Shown: positions 25,997 to 35,329, numbered from the stretch's first letter. The stretch is 61,887 bases of DNA from an uncultured Clostridia bacterium (GCA_946531435.1 CAMNAO010000006.1:1-61887); one strand, 5' to 3'. Made by a program: numbers and translations. Notes: generated from the letters alone by a model not told the origin.

Positions 25997-26220
25997 TGCC
26001 GCGTCACATGGCTCCTCGTGACATGTGAACCGTTCGAGGGAGCGCAGGCACTCCCTCTCACCCTCACATGTCCTCGTCCCCCCTCCCCGGAAAAGCCCTC
26101 AGGGCTTTCCGGGGGACCCCCGGTTCCTCGCAATGACATGCATGTGGGGTGATCGCTGCAGCGATCAATCCTCCTCCGTCATTGCGAGGAGGACATAGTC
26201 CGACGTGGCAATCCGTCTCC
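25997..26220. repeat. Cluster of dispersed repeats between yvcK and whiA
   Basis: The 397-bp gap holds no gene. It contains a hairpin pairing GTCACATG with CATGTGA near 26004-26030, GGAAAGCCCT-type stems at 26090-26110, opposed copies CCTCGCAATGAC (26126-26137) and GTCATTGCGAGG (26178-26189), and a perfect 16-bp palindrome GATCGCTGCAGCGATC (26151-26166). GTGGCAATCCG follows at 26205. The opposed GTCATTGCGAGG ends are the hallmark of a common mobile intergenic repeat. Confidence 0.65.
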
Positions 26221-26279
26221 CCGTCCCCGGAAGCAATTCTTTTCCTTCAACAGTGCATGACGGGTTCAGGGCGAGAATC

Positions 26280-27284
26280 TCAGCCCCGGACCTTTTCATA
26301 GACCCGCATGATCTCCGCGGCCAGAAGGCCGGTATCATGGCGGACAAAGCCGGTGCCCCGTCCGGCCAGAGGCGCCAGCCGCACCCGGACCCCCAGCTCT
26401 TCCAGTTCCAGAGGATCCGTGAAGATCTGGCGGCCGCCCTCCTCCCAGTATTTCTCCAGAAGCTGGGGGTGCAGGGGCAGATTGTTGGCAATGCAGTAGT
26501 CCACCAGCTTGCCGCCGCCGTGCTGGAAAAGAGCGCGGATGTGGTCCGTGGCGGAGTAGTCCTCCGTCTCACCGATCTGGGTCATCAGGTTCATGACATA
26601 GATTTTTACCGCGCTGCTGCGGAGAATGGCCTGGGGGATCCCGTCCACCAGAAGACAGGGAATGGTGCTGGTATAGAGGCTGCCGGGACCAAGGATGATC
26701 ACGTCCGCATGATCAATGGCGTCGATACACTCCGGCAGAGCGGAGGGGCTTTCCGGCCGCAGACTGACGGTGGCAATGCGGGTGTGGCGGCGGCGCTTGG
26801 CTTCAAAGATCTTGGACTCCCCCTCCACCTCGCTGCCGTCCTCAAAATGGGCGATGAGCTTTACATCCTCCTGGGTCACAGGCATGACCCGGCCCGTGAT
26901 GGCCAGGACGCCGCTGACACGCCGCACCGCCTCCTCAAAGGAATCGGAGATGCCGGCCATGGCGGCGATAAACAGATTACCGAAGCTCTGTCCCTTCAGA
27001 TTCCCCTCGGTGAAGCGGAAATTGAAAAGCTGCTCCAGCGTAGGCTCCACATTGGAGAGGGCCAGGATGCAGGCGCGAATATCCCCCGGAGGGGGCATGC
27101 CCAGCTCCTCCCGCAAAACGCCGGAGCCGCCGCCGTCATCCGCCACAGAGACGATGGCGGTGATGTTGCTGGTGTAGCGCTTGAGGCCCCGAAGCATGGT
27201 GCTGAGACCTGTGCCGCCGCCGATGCAGACCACCCGCGGTTCCCGATGGCCGTCGGTATGGTCTCCCCAGAATCCTTCTGACAT
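26280..27284 (-). CDS. yvcK: YvcK/gluconeogenesis factor (CofD-like)
   Basis: A 334-aa cytoplasmic protein of the YvcK family, which binds UDP-sugars and is needed for normal envelope synthesis on gluconeogenic carbon in Bacillus. Family motifs are CIGGGTGLSTMLRGLK (near residues 20-35), VADDGGGSGVLREE and GDIRACILALSN, followed by GQSFGNLFIAAM. ATG 27284 has AAGGAAGG upstream. It follows rapZ by 39 bp in the hprK-murB-rapZ-yvcK run. Confidence 0.95.
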   Translation of the reverse strand: MSEGFWGDHTDGHREPRVVCIGGGTGLSTMLRGLKRYTSNITAIVSVADDGGGSGVLREELGMPPPGDIRACILALSNVEPTLEQLFNFRFTEGNLKGQSFGNLFIAAMAGISDSFEEAVRRVSGVLAITGRVMPVTQEDVKLIAHFEDGSEVEGESKIFEAKRRRHTRIATVSLRPESPSALPECIDAIDHADVIILGPGSLYTSTIPCLLVDGIPQAILRSSAVKIYVMNLMTQIGETEDYSATDHIRALFQHGGGKLVDYCIANNLPLHPQLLEKYWEEGGRQIFTDPLELEELGVRVRLAPLAGRGTGFVRHDTGLLAAEIMRVYEKVRG

Positions 27285-27323
27285 TGCTTTCCTTCCTTTC
27301 CCTTGACACGCTGAGCGCTATGC

Positions 27324-28178
27324 TCAATGGCTCAAATCCCTGTGACGGCAATTGGTGCGGAAGCCCGCCTCCGTCAGAAGCTCGGCAATCCGCCGGGCCA
27401 GGGATACGCTGCGGTGATGCCCGCCGGTACAGCCAACGGAAATCACAATATTGCTCTTCCCCTCCTCAAGAAAATGGGGAATCACATGCTCCATCAGATC
27501 CGCCACGCCCCGGGCGAAATCCTCCGCCCCGCCGCCGGAAAACACATAGTCATAGACGGCGCTGTCCAGGCCTGTGAGATCCCGAAGGCCGGGAATATAA
27601 AAGGGATTCGGCAAAAAGCGCACGTCAAAGACAAAATCCGACTCCTCCGGGATGCCGAACTTGAACCCGAAGGAGAGCACCGTCACCGAGGCAGTGAGCC
27701 TTCCGCTGCCCGAGAGGGCGCGATAGAGGGCCATCTGCATCTGGTTCGTGGACATGCTGGTGGTGTTCAGCAGAATATCCGCCTTCTCCCGCAGGGGGCC
27801 GAGAAGAGCCCTCTCCTCTTCAATGGCGCCCTTCAGATCGCCGCCGCCGGGGTCCAGAGGGTGGTGGTGACGGGTCTCTTTATAGCGCTTGACGATGGCG
27901 GAGACCTCCGCCTCCAGAAAGATGACCTTGAGGCCGCAGTCCTCCTCCCGCAGCTCATCAATGAGGGGCGGCAGCAGAAGGAGATCCTCCCCGGAGCGCA
28001 CATCGGTAACAAAGGCCACCTTTTCATACCGCTCCCTGGAAGCAAGGCACAGCTCCAAAAAACGGGGCAGAAGCTGCGGCGGCATATTATCCACACAGAA
28101 AAAGCCCATATCCTCCAGGGCCGCAGCGGCACTGGATTTTCCCGCGCCGGAAAAACCGGTTACAATGAGCAGTTCCAT
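27324..28178 (-). CDS. rapZ: RapZ/YvcJ nucleotide-binding protein
   Basis: A 284-aa protein with an N-terminal P-loop GFSGAGKSS (residues 8-16) and the C-terminal signature GCTGGHHRSVSLAR near 250. In E. coli RapZ directs RNase E to the GlmZ small RNA and senses glucosamine-6-phosphate; in Bacillus YvcJ is a GTPase linked to competence. The role here is presumably in envelope-precursor control, given the yvcK and murB neighbours. AAAGGAGAGG precedes the ATG. Confidence 0.95.
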   Translation of the reverse strand: MELLIVTGFSGAGKSSAAAALEDMGFFCVDNMPPQLLPRFLELCLASRERYEKVAFVTDVRSGEDLLLLPPLIDELREEDCGLKVIFLEAEVSAIVKRYKETRHHHPLDPGGGDLKGAIEEERALLGPLREKADILLNTTSMSTNQMQMALYRALSGSGRLTASVTVLSFGFKFGIPEESDFVFDVRFLPNPFYIPGLRDLTGLDSAVYDYVFSGGGAEDFARGVADLMEHVIPHFLEEGKSNIVISVGCTGGHHRSVSLARRIAELLTEAGFRTNCRHRDLSH

Positions 28179-28190
28179 CTTTCCTCTCCT

Positions 28191-29111
28191 TTACAGCTCA
28201 ACGCCCACAAGCCGCAGCTCCGGCTCCAGCGTAACGCCATAAACTTCCTCCACCCGGCGGATGACGCCGCGCATGGTCTTCAGAACATCCTCCGCCGTGG
28301 CGCCGCCCTCGTTGACCACGAAGCCGGCGTGCTTTTCGCTGACCCTGGCGCCGCCGAAGCCGTAGCCCTTGAGCCCGGCGCCGTCGATCATGGCGGCGGC
28401 GAAGCCCTCCTTCGGGCGCTTGAAGGTGCTGCCGCCGCTGGGTTTATCCAGAGGCTGCTTTTCCATGCGCTTCTGCATCAGCTCCGCCATCCTCTCCCGG
28501 ATCGCGCTCTCTTCTCCCCGCTGAAGGCGGAAGGTCGCGGAAAGCAGGGTCTCCCCGCTCTCCATGAGGCGGCTGTGCCGGTAGGAGAAGTCCAGCTCCT
28601 CGCCGCTTTTGACCCGGATGCGGCCCGCGGGGGTCAGCACCCTGGCCGACACGAAAATGTCCCTGATTTCCCCGCCGTAGGCGCCGGCGTTCATGTAGAC
28701 GCCGCCGCCCACCGTGCCGGGAATGCCGTGGGCAAACTCCAGACCCGTCAGGCTCCGCTCCGCGGCCGCCTCGGCCAGAGAACGGAGAAGGGCACCGGCT
28801 CCGGCCACAAGAACAGTCTCGCCTTTTTCCTCAATCGTCTTGAGGCCGCGAAGGGAGACGACGATGAGGTCCATGGGGGCATCGGAAAAAAGCAGATTGC
28901 TGCCGTTGCCCAGGATCAGGGGACGGATCCCCAGTTCATGGGACGCCCGCAGGATCTCCGTCGCCTCCTCCTCCCCCCGGGGAAGAAACAGAGCGCTGAC
29001 GGGGCCGCCGATCCGAAAAGTGGTATGACGGGCCATCGGTTCCCGGAAGCGGATCTCCGCTTCGGGAAAGGCTCTGCGGATCCGGTCTGTGAGAGCCGTC
29101 AATGCCAGCAT
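28191..29111 (-). CDS. murB: UDP-N-acetylenolpyruvoylglucosamine reductase
   Basis: The 306-aa FAD enzyme reduces UDP-GlcNAc-enolpyruvate to UDP-MurNAc in peptidoglycan synthesis. FAD-binding features are TTFRIGGPVSALF, LGNGSNLL and GIPGTVGGGVYMNAGAYGGE. The catalytic Ser is in GGSTFKRP and the C-terminal Glu in PELRLVG. Its ATG overlaps the hprK stop as TGATG, so the two are translationally coupled. Confidence 0.96.
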   Translation of the reverse strand: MLALTALTDRIRRAFPEAEIRFREPMARHTTFRIGGPVSALFLPRGEEEATEILRASHELGIRPLILGNGSNLLFSDAPMDLIVVSLRGLKTIEEKGETVLVAGAGALLRSLAEAAAERSLTGLEFAHGIPGTVGGGVYMNAGAYGGEIRDIFVSARVLTPAGRIRVKSGEELDFSYRHSRLMESGETLLSATFRLQRGEESAIRERMAELMQKRMEKQPLDKPSGGSTFKRPKEGFAAAMIDGAGLKGYGFGGARVSEKHAGFVVNEGGATAEDVLKTMRGVIRRVEEVYGVTLEPELRLVGVEL

Positions 29112-30049
29112 CAGAAGCGGCCCTCCTCCATCCGGCGGTCCACCTGTTCCGTAAACTCCAGGGCTGAGTTGTGGCCCATCTTCTTCTGCCGGTTGTTCAT
29201 GGCGGCCACCTCCAGGATTACCGCCAGATTCCGGCCGGGCTTGATGGGAATGGTGATGAGAGGCACCTCCACCCCCAGAATATTCATGGTCTGGGTGGTG
29301 AGGCCAAGGCGGTCAAAGCTGCTCTCCTTGGTCCAGGTCTCCAGCTGCACCACGAGGTCGATCTCTTCATTATATTTTACGGCGCCGGAGCCGAAAATCC
29401 GCCGCACGTCAATGATGCCGATGCCCCTCAGCTCCAGATAATACCGGATGAGCTCCGGCGCGGAGCCGATGAGGGTATGGGAGTCCACCCGCCTGATCTC
29501 CACGGCGTCATCCGCCACCAGCCGGTGTCCGCGTTTGATGAGTTCCACCGCCGCCTCGCTCTTGCCGATGCCTGCCTCACCCACCAGCAGCAGGCCCTCA
29601 CCGTAAACCTCCACAAAGACGCCGTGACGGGTGATTCGGGGCGCCATGGCCGCGGACAGCACCTCAATGATGCTGCGGACCATCTCCTGGGTATCTGTCT
29701 CGGTCTTGACCACCGTCACGTCATACTCCTTGGCGAGACGGATCCATAGCTCATCCGGTTCCACCTCATGGCAGAAAATAAGGGCCGGGATCTTAGTGGA
29801 TACCAGGGCGCGGATCCTTTCCTCCCTCACCACGGGGTTCAGGGAGGTGAGGTAGGCGTTTTCCATCCGTCCGATAAGCTGCACCCGGCTCGTGGTGAAA
29901 TAATCGAAAAAGCCGGTAAGCTGCAGTCCCGGACGGTTATAGTTGATCTCACGGATACGAATGGCGTCATAATTGCTGGCGCGATACACCATCTCAAGCT
30001 TCAGGCTGGTCACAAGCTCGCTGAGCTTCATGCTGTAAGTCTGTTCCAA
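29111..30049 (-). CDS. hprK: HPr kinase/phosphorylase
   Basis: A 312-aa bifunctional enzyme that phosphorylates Ser46 of HPr and removes the phosphate, the key switch of carbon catabolite control in Firmicutes. The Walker A is GEAGIGKSEAAVE, followed by LVADDAVEI, and the C-terminal signature is PIKPGRNLAVILEVAAMNNR. The preferred start is TTG at 30049, because GGGAGG lies 8 nt upstream and the residues before MKLSEL fit family N-termini; ATG 30031 is the alternative. First gene of the minus-strand envelope operon. Confidence 0.95.
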   Translation of the reverse strand: MEQTYSMKLSELVTSLKLEMVYRASNYDAIRIREINYNRPGLQLTGFFDYFTTSRVQLIGRMENAYLTSLNPVVREERIRALVSTKIPALIFCHEVEPDELWIRLAKEYDVTVVKTETDTQEMVRSIIEVLSAAMAPRITRHGVFVEVYGEGLLLVGEAGIGKSEAAVELIKRGHRLVADDAVEIRRVDSHTLIGSAPELIRYYLELRGIGIIDVRRIFGSGAVKYNEEIDLVVQLETWTKESSFDRLGLTTQTMNILGVEVPLITIPIKPGRNLAVILEVAAMNNRQKKMGHNSALEFTEQVDRRMEEGRF

Positions 30050-30083
30050 AGCATAGTCCTCCCTATCGTAATCTTATGGTTCT

Positions 30084-30112
30084 ATTTTACTCAAATCCCG
30101 CCGGGTGTGCAA
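30084..30112 (-). promoter_or_regulatory. Promoter of the hprK-murB-rapZ-yvcK operon
   Basis: On the minus strand, TTGCAC (30107-30112), a 17-bp spacer and TAAAAT (30084-30089), 35 bp before the hprK start. Confidence 0.7.
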
Positions 30113-30244
30113 GAGGAGGGGCCGGATTTAACAAAAAACTCACCAAGGCCCAGGGCGAAGCGGGCATCGGAAAAACATCCTCAGGATCATCTTCTCTTGG
30201 TGAGGATACCCAAAAAAGAATTTGAAAAAAACCGATTTTTTTAC

Positions 30245-30273
30245 TTGCTTTTTTGATGAAAGCCTGCTATTAT
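30245..30273 (+). promoter_or_regulatory. Promoter of rpmB
   Basis: TTGCTT (30245-30250), a 17-bp spacer and TATTAT (30268-30273). An upstream inverted pair CTCACCAAG/CTTGGTGAG (30142-30150 and 30195-30203) lies between this promoter and that of hprK. Confidence 0.7.
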
Positions 30274-30343
30274 AGATAAGCTTTCGCGTAAAGGCACGCC
30301 TTTTGCGCGGACGGCATGGCACATACAGTAAGGAGGTGCAGAA

Positions 30344-30529
30344 ATGGCCACTTGTGATTTTTGCGGAAAAGGTGTCGCGTTCGGCATTCAGGTCAGCCAC
30401 TCCCATCGTCGGAGCAATCGTACCTGGAAACCCAACGTGAAGCGCGTAAAGGCGATCGTAAACGGAACTCCCCGTCACGTGTATGTCTGTACCCGGTGCC
30501 TGCGCAGCGGCAAAGTTGAGCGCGCCTGA
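30344..30529 (+). CDS. rpmB: 50S ribosomal protein L28 (zinc-ribbon form)
   Basis: A 61-aa protein of the large ribosomal subunit. Two CxxC pairs, C4-C7 and C49-C52, make it the zinc-binding form; some bacteria carry a Cys-less paralogue induced under zinc limitation. SHSHRRSNRTWKPN is the L28 signature. AAGGAGGTG precedes the ATG at 7 nt. It forms its own transcription unit with promoter 30245 and terminator 30570. Confidence 0.97.
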   Translation: MATCDFCGKGVAFGIQVSHSHRRSNRTWKPNVKRVKAIVNGTPRHVYVCTRCLRSGKVERA

Positions 30530-30569
30530 GATCCAGTAAATCACGCCCCTTTGGGGGGATGAAGAGGAA

Positions 30570-30602
30570 ATGCCGGCCGGTGGCCGGCATTCGTCTTTTT
30601 AT
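30570..30602 (+). terminator. Intrinsic terminator after rpmB
   Basis: A perfect 9-bp stem ATGCCGGCC/GGCCGGCAT with a 3-nt loop, followed by TCGTCTTTTTA. Confidence 0.9.
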
Positions 30603-30799
30603 TGTTCCTTTGCCCCGGGCTGATCTTGGGGCTTCAGCGAAAAAAAAGTCAAAAAACATCCTCTTTTCTTTCATTTAGGGGGTGCTTTTTTTCTTTCCAT
30701 GGATTATAATAGAATTGTGTATTCTTATTCCCCTACACCGGCTGCTTTCGGGCTTCCCTGCGGCAGCAAGATGAAGATGTAATGTAAGGAGGATGACCT

Positions 30800-33118
30800 A
30801 TGTTTTGTACAAACTGCGGCGCCCGTGTTGCGGACGGATCAAAATTCTGTACGAGCTGCGGTGCCGCCCTGGCAGCACCCGTCCCCACCCCGGTGATTCC
30901 GTCGGCTCCCCCTGCGCCGACGGTTCCCGCCGCGCCATTCGTCACCGATGAACCCGCTGTTTTGGAAACTGCTCCCGTCGAGACAGCGCCTGTCATCACG
31001 CCTCAGGTACAGGAGCCGGTTTCCGAGCCCCAGATGCAGACAGCTCAGCAGCCGGTTTACACAGCCCCGGCCGCTCCCGTCTATCAGGCGCCGGTCTATA
31101 CACCTCCGGCTGCCTCCGCCCCTCAGGCGCCGGTCTATACACCTCCGGCTGCCTCCGCCCCTCAAGCGCCGGTCTATACACCTCCGGCAGAGGGCACGGA
31201 TGCTGCGCCAAAGAAAAAGGGCGGGAAAAAGGCCGGTCTCATCATCGGCATCGTTGCCGCTCTGGCGGTGATCCTTCTGGCCGCCCTGTTTCTTCCCAAG
31301 CTGCTGGGAGGCAAGGTGGAAGGTCCCACCTATGTAGCGGTCTCCGCCTCCATGGGCGGTCTGGAGATCGGGCTGGACGACGTCTTTGACGGCGATTTCA
31401 CCATCACGCTGGGTGATAAGGGCAAGTGCCTCATCGCCATCGGCGACGAGAAGGCCAAGGGAACCTATACCGCAGAGAACGGCCGTTTCCATGTGGAGGG
31501 CGGCGGCATCGTCTGCGACGGCACCATGACGGACGAATACATTGATCTGGAAGATGTCCTTGGCATGGGCGTCACCATTCGCCTTACGGAGAACGGCAGG
31601 CCAGTCGGTGAGAGGGATTCCGCCAGCGGCAGTCTGACATTGCCCATTTCCGGCGGGGAAGCTGAGTCCGAAGTTGCCGGCACCTATATTGCCCGCGGCT
31701 GCACAAACCCCCTCTTCGAAGGTATGATCGTGTCCACCGGGGATATGCTGGGCGAGATGACCATCACCCTGAATGAGGACGGAACCGCTGTTCTGACCAT
31801 GCAGGACCTTCCGGAGGAGGAGCCTGAGGAAGCCTCCGGCACCTGGGAGCTTTCCGGCGAAGATCTGACTGTCGTCTTCACAACCGAAGAGGACGGCGAG
31901 ACCATGACCCTTACCGCCCACGGCACACTGAAAAACGGCTCCATGGTTTTCGACAATTTCTTTGAAAGCATGGAGGAAATGTCCGATGAGGGCTCCATCG
32001 GCATTTACTTCTATAAAGAAGGCGTTGAGCCGGACATGGAAATCATGACCATGGATGATATTTTGGCGTCCATGGGCCTCGGCGGCCAGGATGAACCCAC
32101 ACCGGAACCCACACCGGAACCCACGCCCGAGCCTCAGCCGGAACCCACGCCCGCTCCCGCTGCAAATCCCGTTCTCGGCCAGTACAACTGTCTCGGCGTT
32201 GGGAGCGCCGCTTTCGGAGATTACCTGTTGGACGCGTCAGAAATGCTTGATGACGCCAGCTTCAGCTTTACTCTGAAAGAGGGAGGCGCCGTTGAGTTTT
32301 CCAGCGGCGTCCCCGGGGAAACGAATTCCGGCTCCTACACAATTTCCGGTGAGAACATCACGATTCAGCTGGATGATTATGAGGGAAGCTCTGTAACCTT
32401 CGAAGGCGTTGTAAAGGGGGATCAGATCTATTTCCCCGATTTCTTCAAAAACGTCCCAGACTTTGCCAATGAGGAGTCCGTTTCCTTCTATTTCTTTAAA
32501 GACGGCACAGAGCCCGACGTTAAGCTCTATTCCACAGAGGAGCTTGCAGCATTGATCAGCAGCGCCCTTACTTCCAATTCCGGCACGATCGACAGCACCA
32601 TGATCGACTTCTGGGACGGCGGCTGGTACGGCTGGTGGAAATGGACCAACGTCAAAGGCTTTGAGAACGATCTGGAAGGCGCCTGGTGGGATTGCTGTGC
32701 TGAAATCCTCGTGGAAGAGGACGGCACAGGTACCTTCACCTTCTGGGATGAGGACGATGATGACAGCACCTATATCATGGATTTTGATTTCTTCATCTCC
32801 CCCTACGGCACCACTGCCTACGGCGCCATGATCAGTGAAGAGGGCAGTCTTTACAGCGATTACGACATCAAGCAAGGGGAATTTGTGGTGGATCCCGGAA
32901 TCGCAGTGTATCGTGACAAGACCTATGACAAGGCCATCACGCTCCAGGGCCACTTTGATAACGGCTCCCAAAGCTTCGATTATTTCATCTTCCTTCGCCC
33001 CTGGGGTCTTCTCTGGGACGACCTGGATGCAAATATGCGCCCCGGCTATTATGACAGCTGGTATCTGCCCCTTGTTCAGAAGGGACAGGATATGCCCTAC
33101 TCCATTCAAGTAAACTGA
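30800..33118 (+). CDS. Zinc-ribbon, single-pass membrane protein with repeated extracellular domains
   Basis: A 772-aa protein of unknown function. Residues 1-22 form a zinc ribbon with C3, C6, C17 and C20, followed by a long Pro/Ala-rich linker. A 39-bp DNA repeat encodes the APVYTPPAASAPQ units. A basic stretch KKKGGKK precedes one membrane helix near residues 145-168. The outside has at least three similar beta-rich lipocalin-like units (GTYTAENGRFHVEG, ASGTWELSGEDLTV, NSGSYTISGENITI), with a TPEPTPEP linker near residue 430. ATG follows AAGGAGGATG. It could sense or bind something at the surface, but no activity can be assigned. Confidence 0.75.
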   Translation: MFCTNCGARVADGSKFCTSCGAALAAPVPTPVIPSAPPAPTVPAAPFVTDEPAVLETAPVETAPVITPQVQEPVSEPQMQTAQQPVYTAPAAPVYQAPVYTPPAASAPQAPVYTPPAASAPQAPVYTPPAEGTDAAPKKKGGKKAGLIIGIVAALAVILLAALFLPKLLGGKVEGPTYVAVSASMGGLEIGLDDVFDGDFTITLGDKGKCLIAIGDEKAKGTYTAENGRFHVEGGGIVCDGTMTDEYIDLEDVLGMGVTIRLTENGRPVGERDSASGSLTLPISGGEAESEVAGTYIARGCTNPLFEGMIVSTGDMLGEMTITLNEDGTAVLTMQDLPEEEPEEASGTWELSGEDLTVVFTTEEDGETMTLTAHGTLKNGSMVFDNFFESMEEMSDEGSIGIYFYKEGVEPDMEIMTMDDILASMGLGGQDEPTPEPTPEPTPEPQPEPTPAPAANPVLGQYNCLGVGSAAFGDYLLDASEMLDDASFSFTLKEGGAVEFSSGVPGETNSGSYTISGENITIQLDDYEGSSVTFEGVVKGDQIYFPDFFKNVPDFANEESVSFYFFKDGTEPDVKLYSTEELAALISSALTSNSGTIDSTMIDFWDGGWYGWWKWTNVKGFENDLEGAWWDCCAEILVEEDGTGTFTFWDEDDDDSTYIMDFDFFISPYGTTAYGAMISEEGSLYSDYDIKQGEFVVDPGIAVYRDKTYDKAITLQGHFDNGSQSFDYFIFLRPWGLLWDDLDANMRPGYYDSWYLPLVQKGQDMPYSIQVN
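31085..31189 (+). repeat. 39-bp in-frame tandem repeat
   Basis: Two full copies (31085-31123 and 31124-31162) and a 27-bp third copy. They are nearly identical at the DNA level, which implies recent slippage or selection for linker length in the zinc-ribbon protein. Confidence 0.9.
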
Positions 33119-33141
33119 AGCAATCCTCTCGATCAATCATG

Positions 33142-33200
33142 ACAGCATCCCCCTCCGCCCCGGCGGAGGGGGATGCTGTTCCTTTCTCTTCTTTTTTCTC
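33142..33200 (+). terminator. Intrinsic terminator after the zinc-ribbon protein gene
   Basis: A long perfect stem (33142-33179; core CATCCCCCTCCG) followed by TCCTTTCTCTTCTTTTTTC. Confidence 0.9.
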
Positions 33201-33229
33201 TTACTTCTCAACTGCGACGGCCCATGGCC

Positions 33230-33258
33230 TTGCATTTTCGGGTTAAATCTTATATAAT
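33230..33258 (+). promoter_or_regulatory. Promoter of the topoisomerase B gene
   Basis: TTGCAT (33230-33235), a 17-bp spacer and a consensus TATAAT (33253-33258), 51 bp before the start codon at 33310. Confidence 0.8.
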
Positions 33259-33309
33259 GTATTGGTTAAATTGTATCCTTTGGATCGATACTCAGCAATG
33301 GAGGAACAC

Positions 33310-35292
33310 ATGGCAAGAGGCCAGAAGAAAAACGATTACGGCAACGACAGCATCTCCGCCCTGAAGGGGGCGGATCGGGTACGGAAGCGCCCTGCGGTCA
33401 TCTTCGGTTCAGACGGGCTGGAGGGCTGCGAGCACGCGGTGTTTGAGATCCTCTCCAACTCCATTGATGAGGCGCGGGAGGGGCACGGCACACGGATCAA
33501 CGTGACCCGGTATCTGGACGGTTCCTTCGAGGTGGAGGATTTCGGCCGGGGCTGCCCCGTGGACTGGAACAGCACCGAAAACCGCTATAACTGGGAGCTG
33601 GTCTACTGCGAATTATACGCCGGCGGCAAATACAAGAACAACGAGGGCGAAAACTACGAGTATTCCCTGGGCCTCAACGGCCTTGGCAGCTGCGCCACCC
33701 AGTACTCCTCCGAATGGATGGATGTGACGGTCTGGCGGGATGGCAAAAAGTACTCCCTCCATTTTGAAAAGGGCGAGAACGTGGGCGGCCTTCATGAGGA
33801 GCCCTTTACCAAGCGCCGCACCGGCACCCTCACCCGCTGGAAGCCGGATCTCAAAGTTTTTACAGACATTTCCGTTCCCAAAGAATACTTTACCGACGTG
33901 CTGAAGAAGCAGGCCGTGGTCAACGCCGGGATCACCTTCCACTTCCGCAACGAGATAAAGGGCGGTTTTGAGGAGGAGGACTTCCTCTACCCCAACGGGA
34001 TCCAGGATTACGTCACCGAGCTTGCCGGGGAGGACAGCCTGACGAAGCCCGCCTACTTTGAGGCGGAGCGTAAGGGACGGGACCGGGCGGACATGCCCGA
34101 CTACAAGGTGAAGCTCTCCGCCTCCTTCTGCTTTAGTAACCGGGTCAGCCTCATCGAGTACTATCACAACTCCTCCTGGCTGGAGCATGGCGGATCCCCG
34201 GACAAGGCCGCCAGGAACGCCTTCGTCTACGCCATTGACGCCTATATCAAAAAGGTCAACAAGTACCAGAAAAACGAGAGCAAGATCACCTTTCAGGATA
34301 TTCAGGACTGCCTCATCCTGGTGACCAACTGCTTCTCCACCGCCACCAGCTATGAAAACCAGACCAAGAAGGCCATCAACAACCGCTTCATTCAGGAGGC
34401 GATGGTGGAGTTCTTCCGCAGCCGCCTGGAGACCTATTTCATTGAGAATAAGGCCGATGCGGACAGGATCGCCGACCAGGTCCTCATCAACAAGCGCAGC
34501 CGGGAACAGGCTGAGAAACAGCGGGTCACCATCAAGAAGAAGCTCTCCGGAACCATTGACCTCAGTAACCGCGTGGAAAAGTTTGTAGACTGCCGCACCA
34601 AGGACGTGGACCGACGGGAGCTCTATATCGTGGAGGGCGATTCCGCCCTGGGCTCCTGCAAGCAGGGACGGGATGCGGAATTCCAGGGAATCATGCCCGT
34701 CCGGGGCAAGATCCTCAACTGCCTCAAGGCCGATTACGCCCGCATTCTGAAAAGCGACATCATCACAGACCTCGTCAAGGTGCTGGGCTGCGGGGTGGAC
34801 GTGCCCCTGAAAAACGTCAAGGACCTGGGGACTTTCGATATGGACAATCTCCGTTGGAACAAGGTCATCATCTGCACCGATGCCGACGTGGACGGCTATC
34901 AGATCCGGACCCTGATCCTGACCATGATCTGGCGGCTGATGCCCCGGCTCATCTCGGAGGGAAAGGTGTTCATTGCGGAATCCCCCCTCTACGAGATCAC
35001 CAGCAAGGGCAACACCTGGTTCGCCTACTCCGATCGGGAGAAGAATGATATTATCAAGGGATTAAAAGATCCCAAGATCAACCGCTCCAAGGGACTGGGC
35101 GAGAACGACGCCGAGATGATGTGGCTCACCACCATGAATCCCGAGACCAGGAAGCTCATCAAGGTCATGCCCACCGATATTGAGCGCACCGCCCAGGTCT
35201 TTGACCTGTGGCTTGGGGACAACCTCACGGGCCGGAAGAACCATATCGCGGAGTTTGGGTATCAATACCTGGACATGGCCGACCTTTCATAA
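33310..35292 (+). CDS. Type II DNA topoisomerase subunit B (ParE/GyrB-like)
   Basis: The 660-aa ATPase/TOPRIM subunit. The GHKL ATPase has VFEILSNSIDEAREG (near residues 42-56) and GLNGLGSCATQ. The TOPRIM domain has VEGDSALGSC with the catalytic Glu, and the metal site TDADVDG, followed by SKGLGEND near the C-terminus. ATG 33310 follows GGAGG at 5 nt. The partner A subunit lies 640 bp downstream. Its divergence from ordinary GyrB and ParE suggests the extra topoisomerase set found in many Clostridia. Whether it relaxes, decatenates or supercoils is open. Confidence 0.9.
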   Translation: MARGQKKNDYGNDSISALKGADRVRKRPAVIFGSDGLEGCEHAVFEILSNSIDEAREGHGTRINVTRYLDGSFEVEDFGRGCPVDWNSTENRYNWELVYCELYAGGKYKNNEGENYEYSLGLNGLGSCATQYSSEWMDVTVWRDGKKYSLHFEKGENVGGLHEEPFTKRRTGTLTRWKPDLKVFTDISVPKEYFTDVLKKQAVVNAGITFHFRNEIKGGFEEEDFLYPNGIQDYVTELAGEDSLTKPAYFEAERKGRDRADMPDYKVKLSASFCFSNRVSLIEYYHNSSWLEHGGSPDKAARNAFVYAIDAYIKKVNKYQKNESKITFQDIQDCLILVTNCFSTATSYENQTKKAINNRFIQEAMVEFFRSRLETYFIENKADADRIADQVLINKRSREQAEKQRVTIKKKLSGTIDLSNRVEKFVDCRTKDVDRRELYIVEGDSALGSCKQGRDAEFQGIMPVRGKILNCLKADYARILKSDIITDLVKVLGCGVDVPLKNVKDLGTFDMDNLRWNKVIICTDADVDGYQIRTLILTMIWRLMPRLISEGKVFIAESPLYEITSKGNTWFAYSDREKNDIIKGLKDPKINRSKGLGENDAEMMWLTTMNPETRKLIKVMPTDIERTAQVFDLWLGDNLTGRKNHIAEFGYQYLDMADLS

Positions 35293-35329
35293 TACTGCCA
35301 AAGAAGAGCACCGCGGGTCTCGCGTTCTC

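Noticed and set aside
30142..30203. CTCACCAAG/CTTGGTGAG pairing as a terminator between hprK and rpmB promoters
   Set aside because: The loop is 44 nt and no T-run follows on either side, so termination is unlikely. It is mentioned only under the rpmB promoter.
31085..31189. CRISPR-like short repeats
   Set aside because: The 39-bp units are contiguous without spacers and in frame within a coding gene; they are a protein linker repeat.
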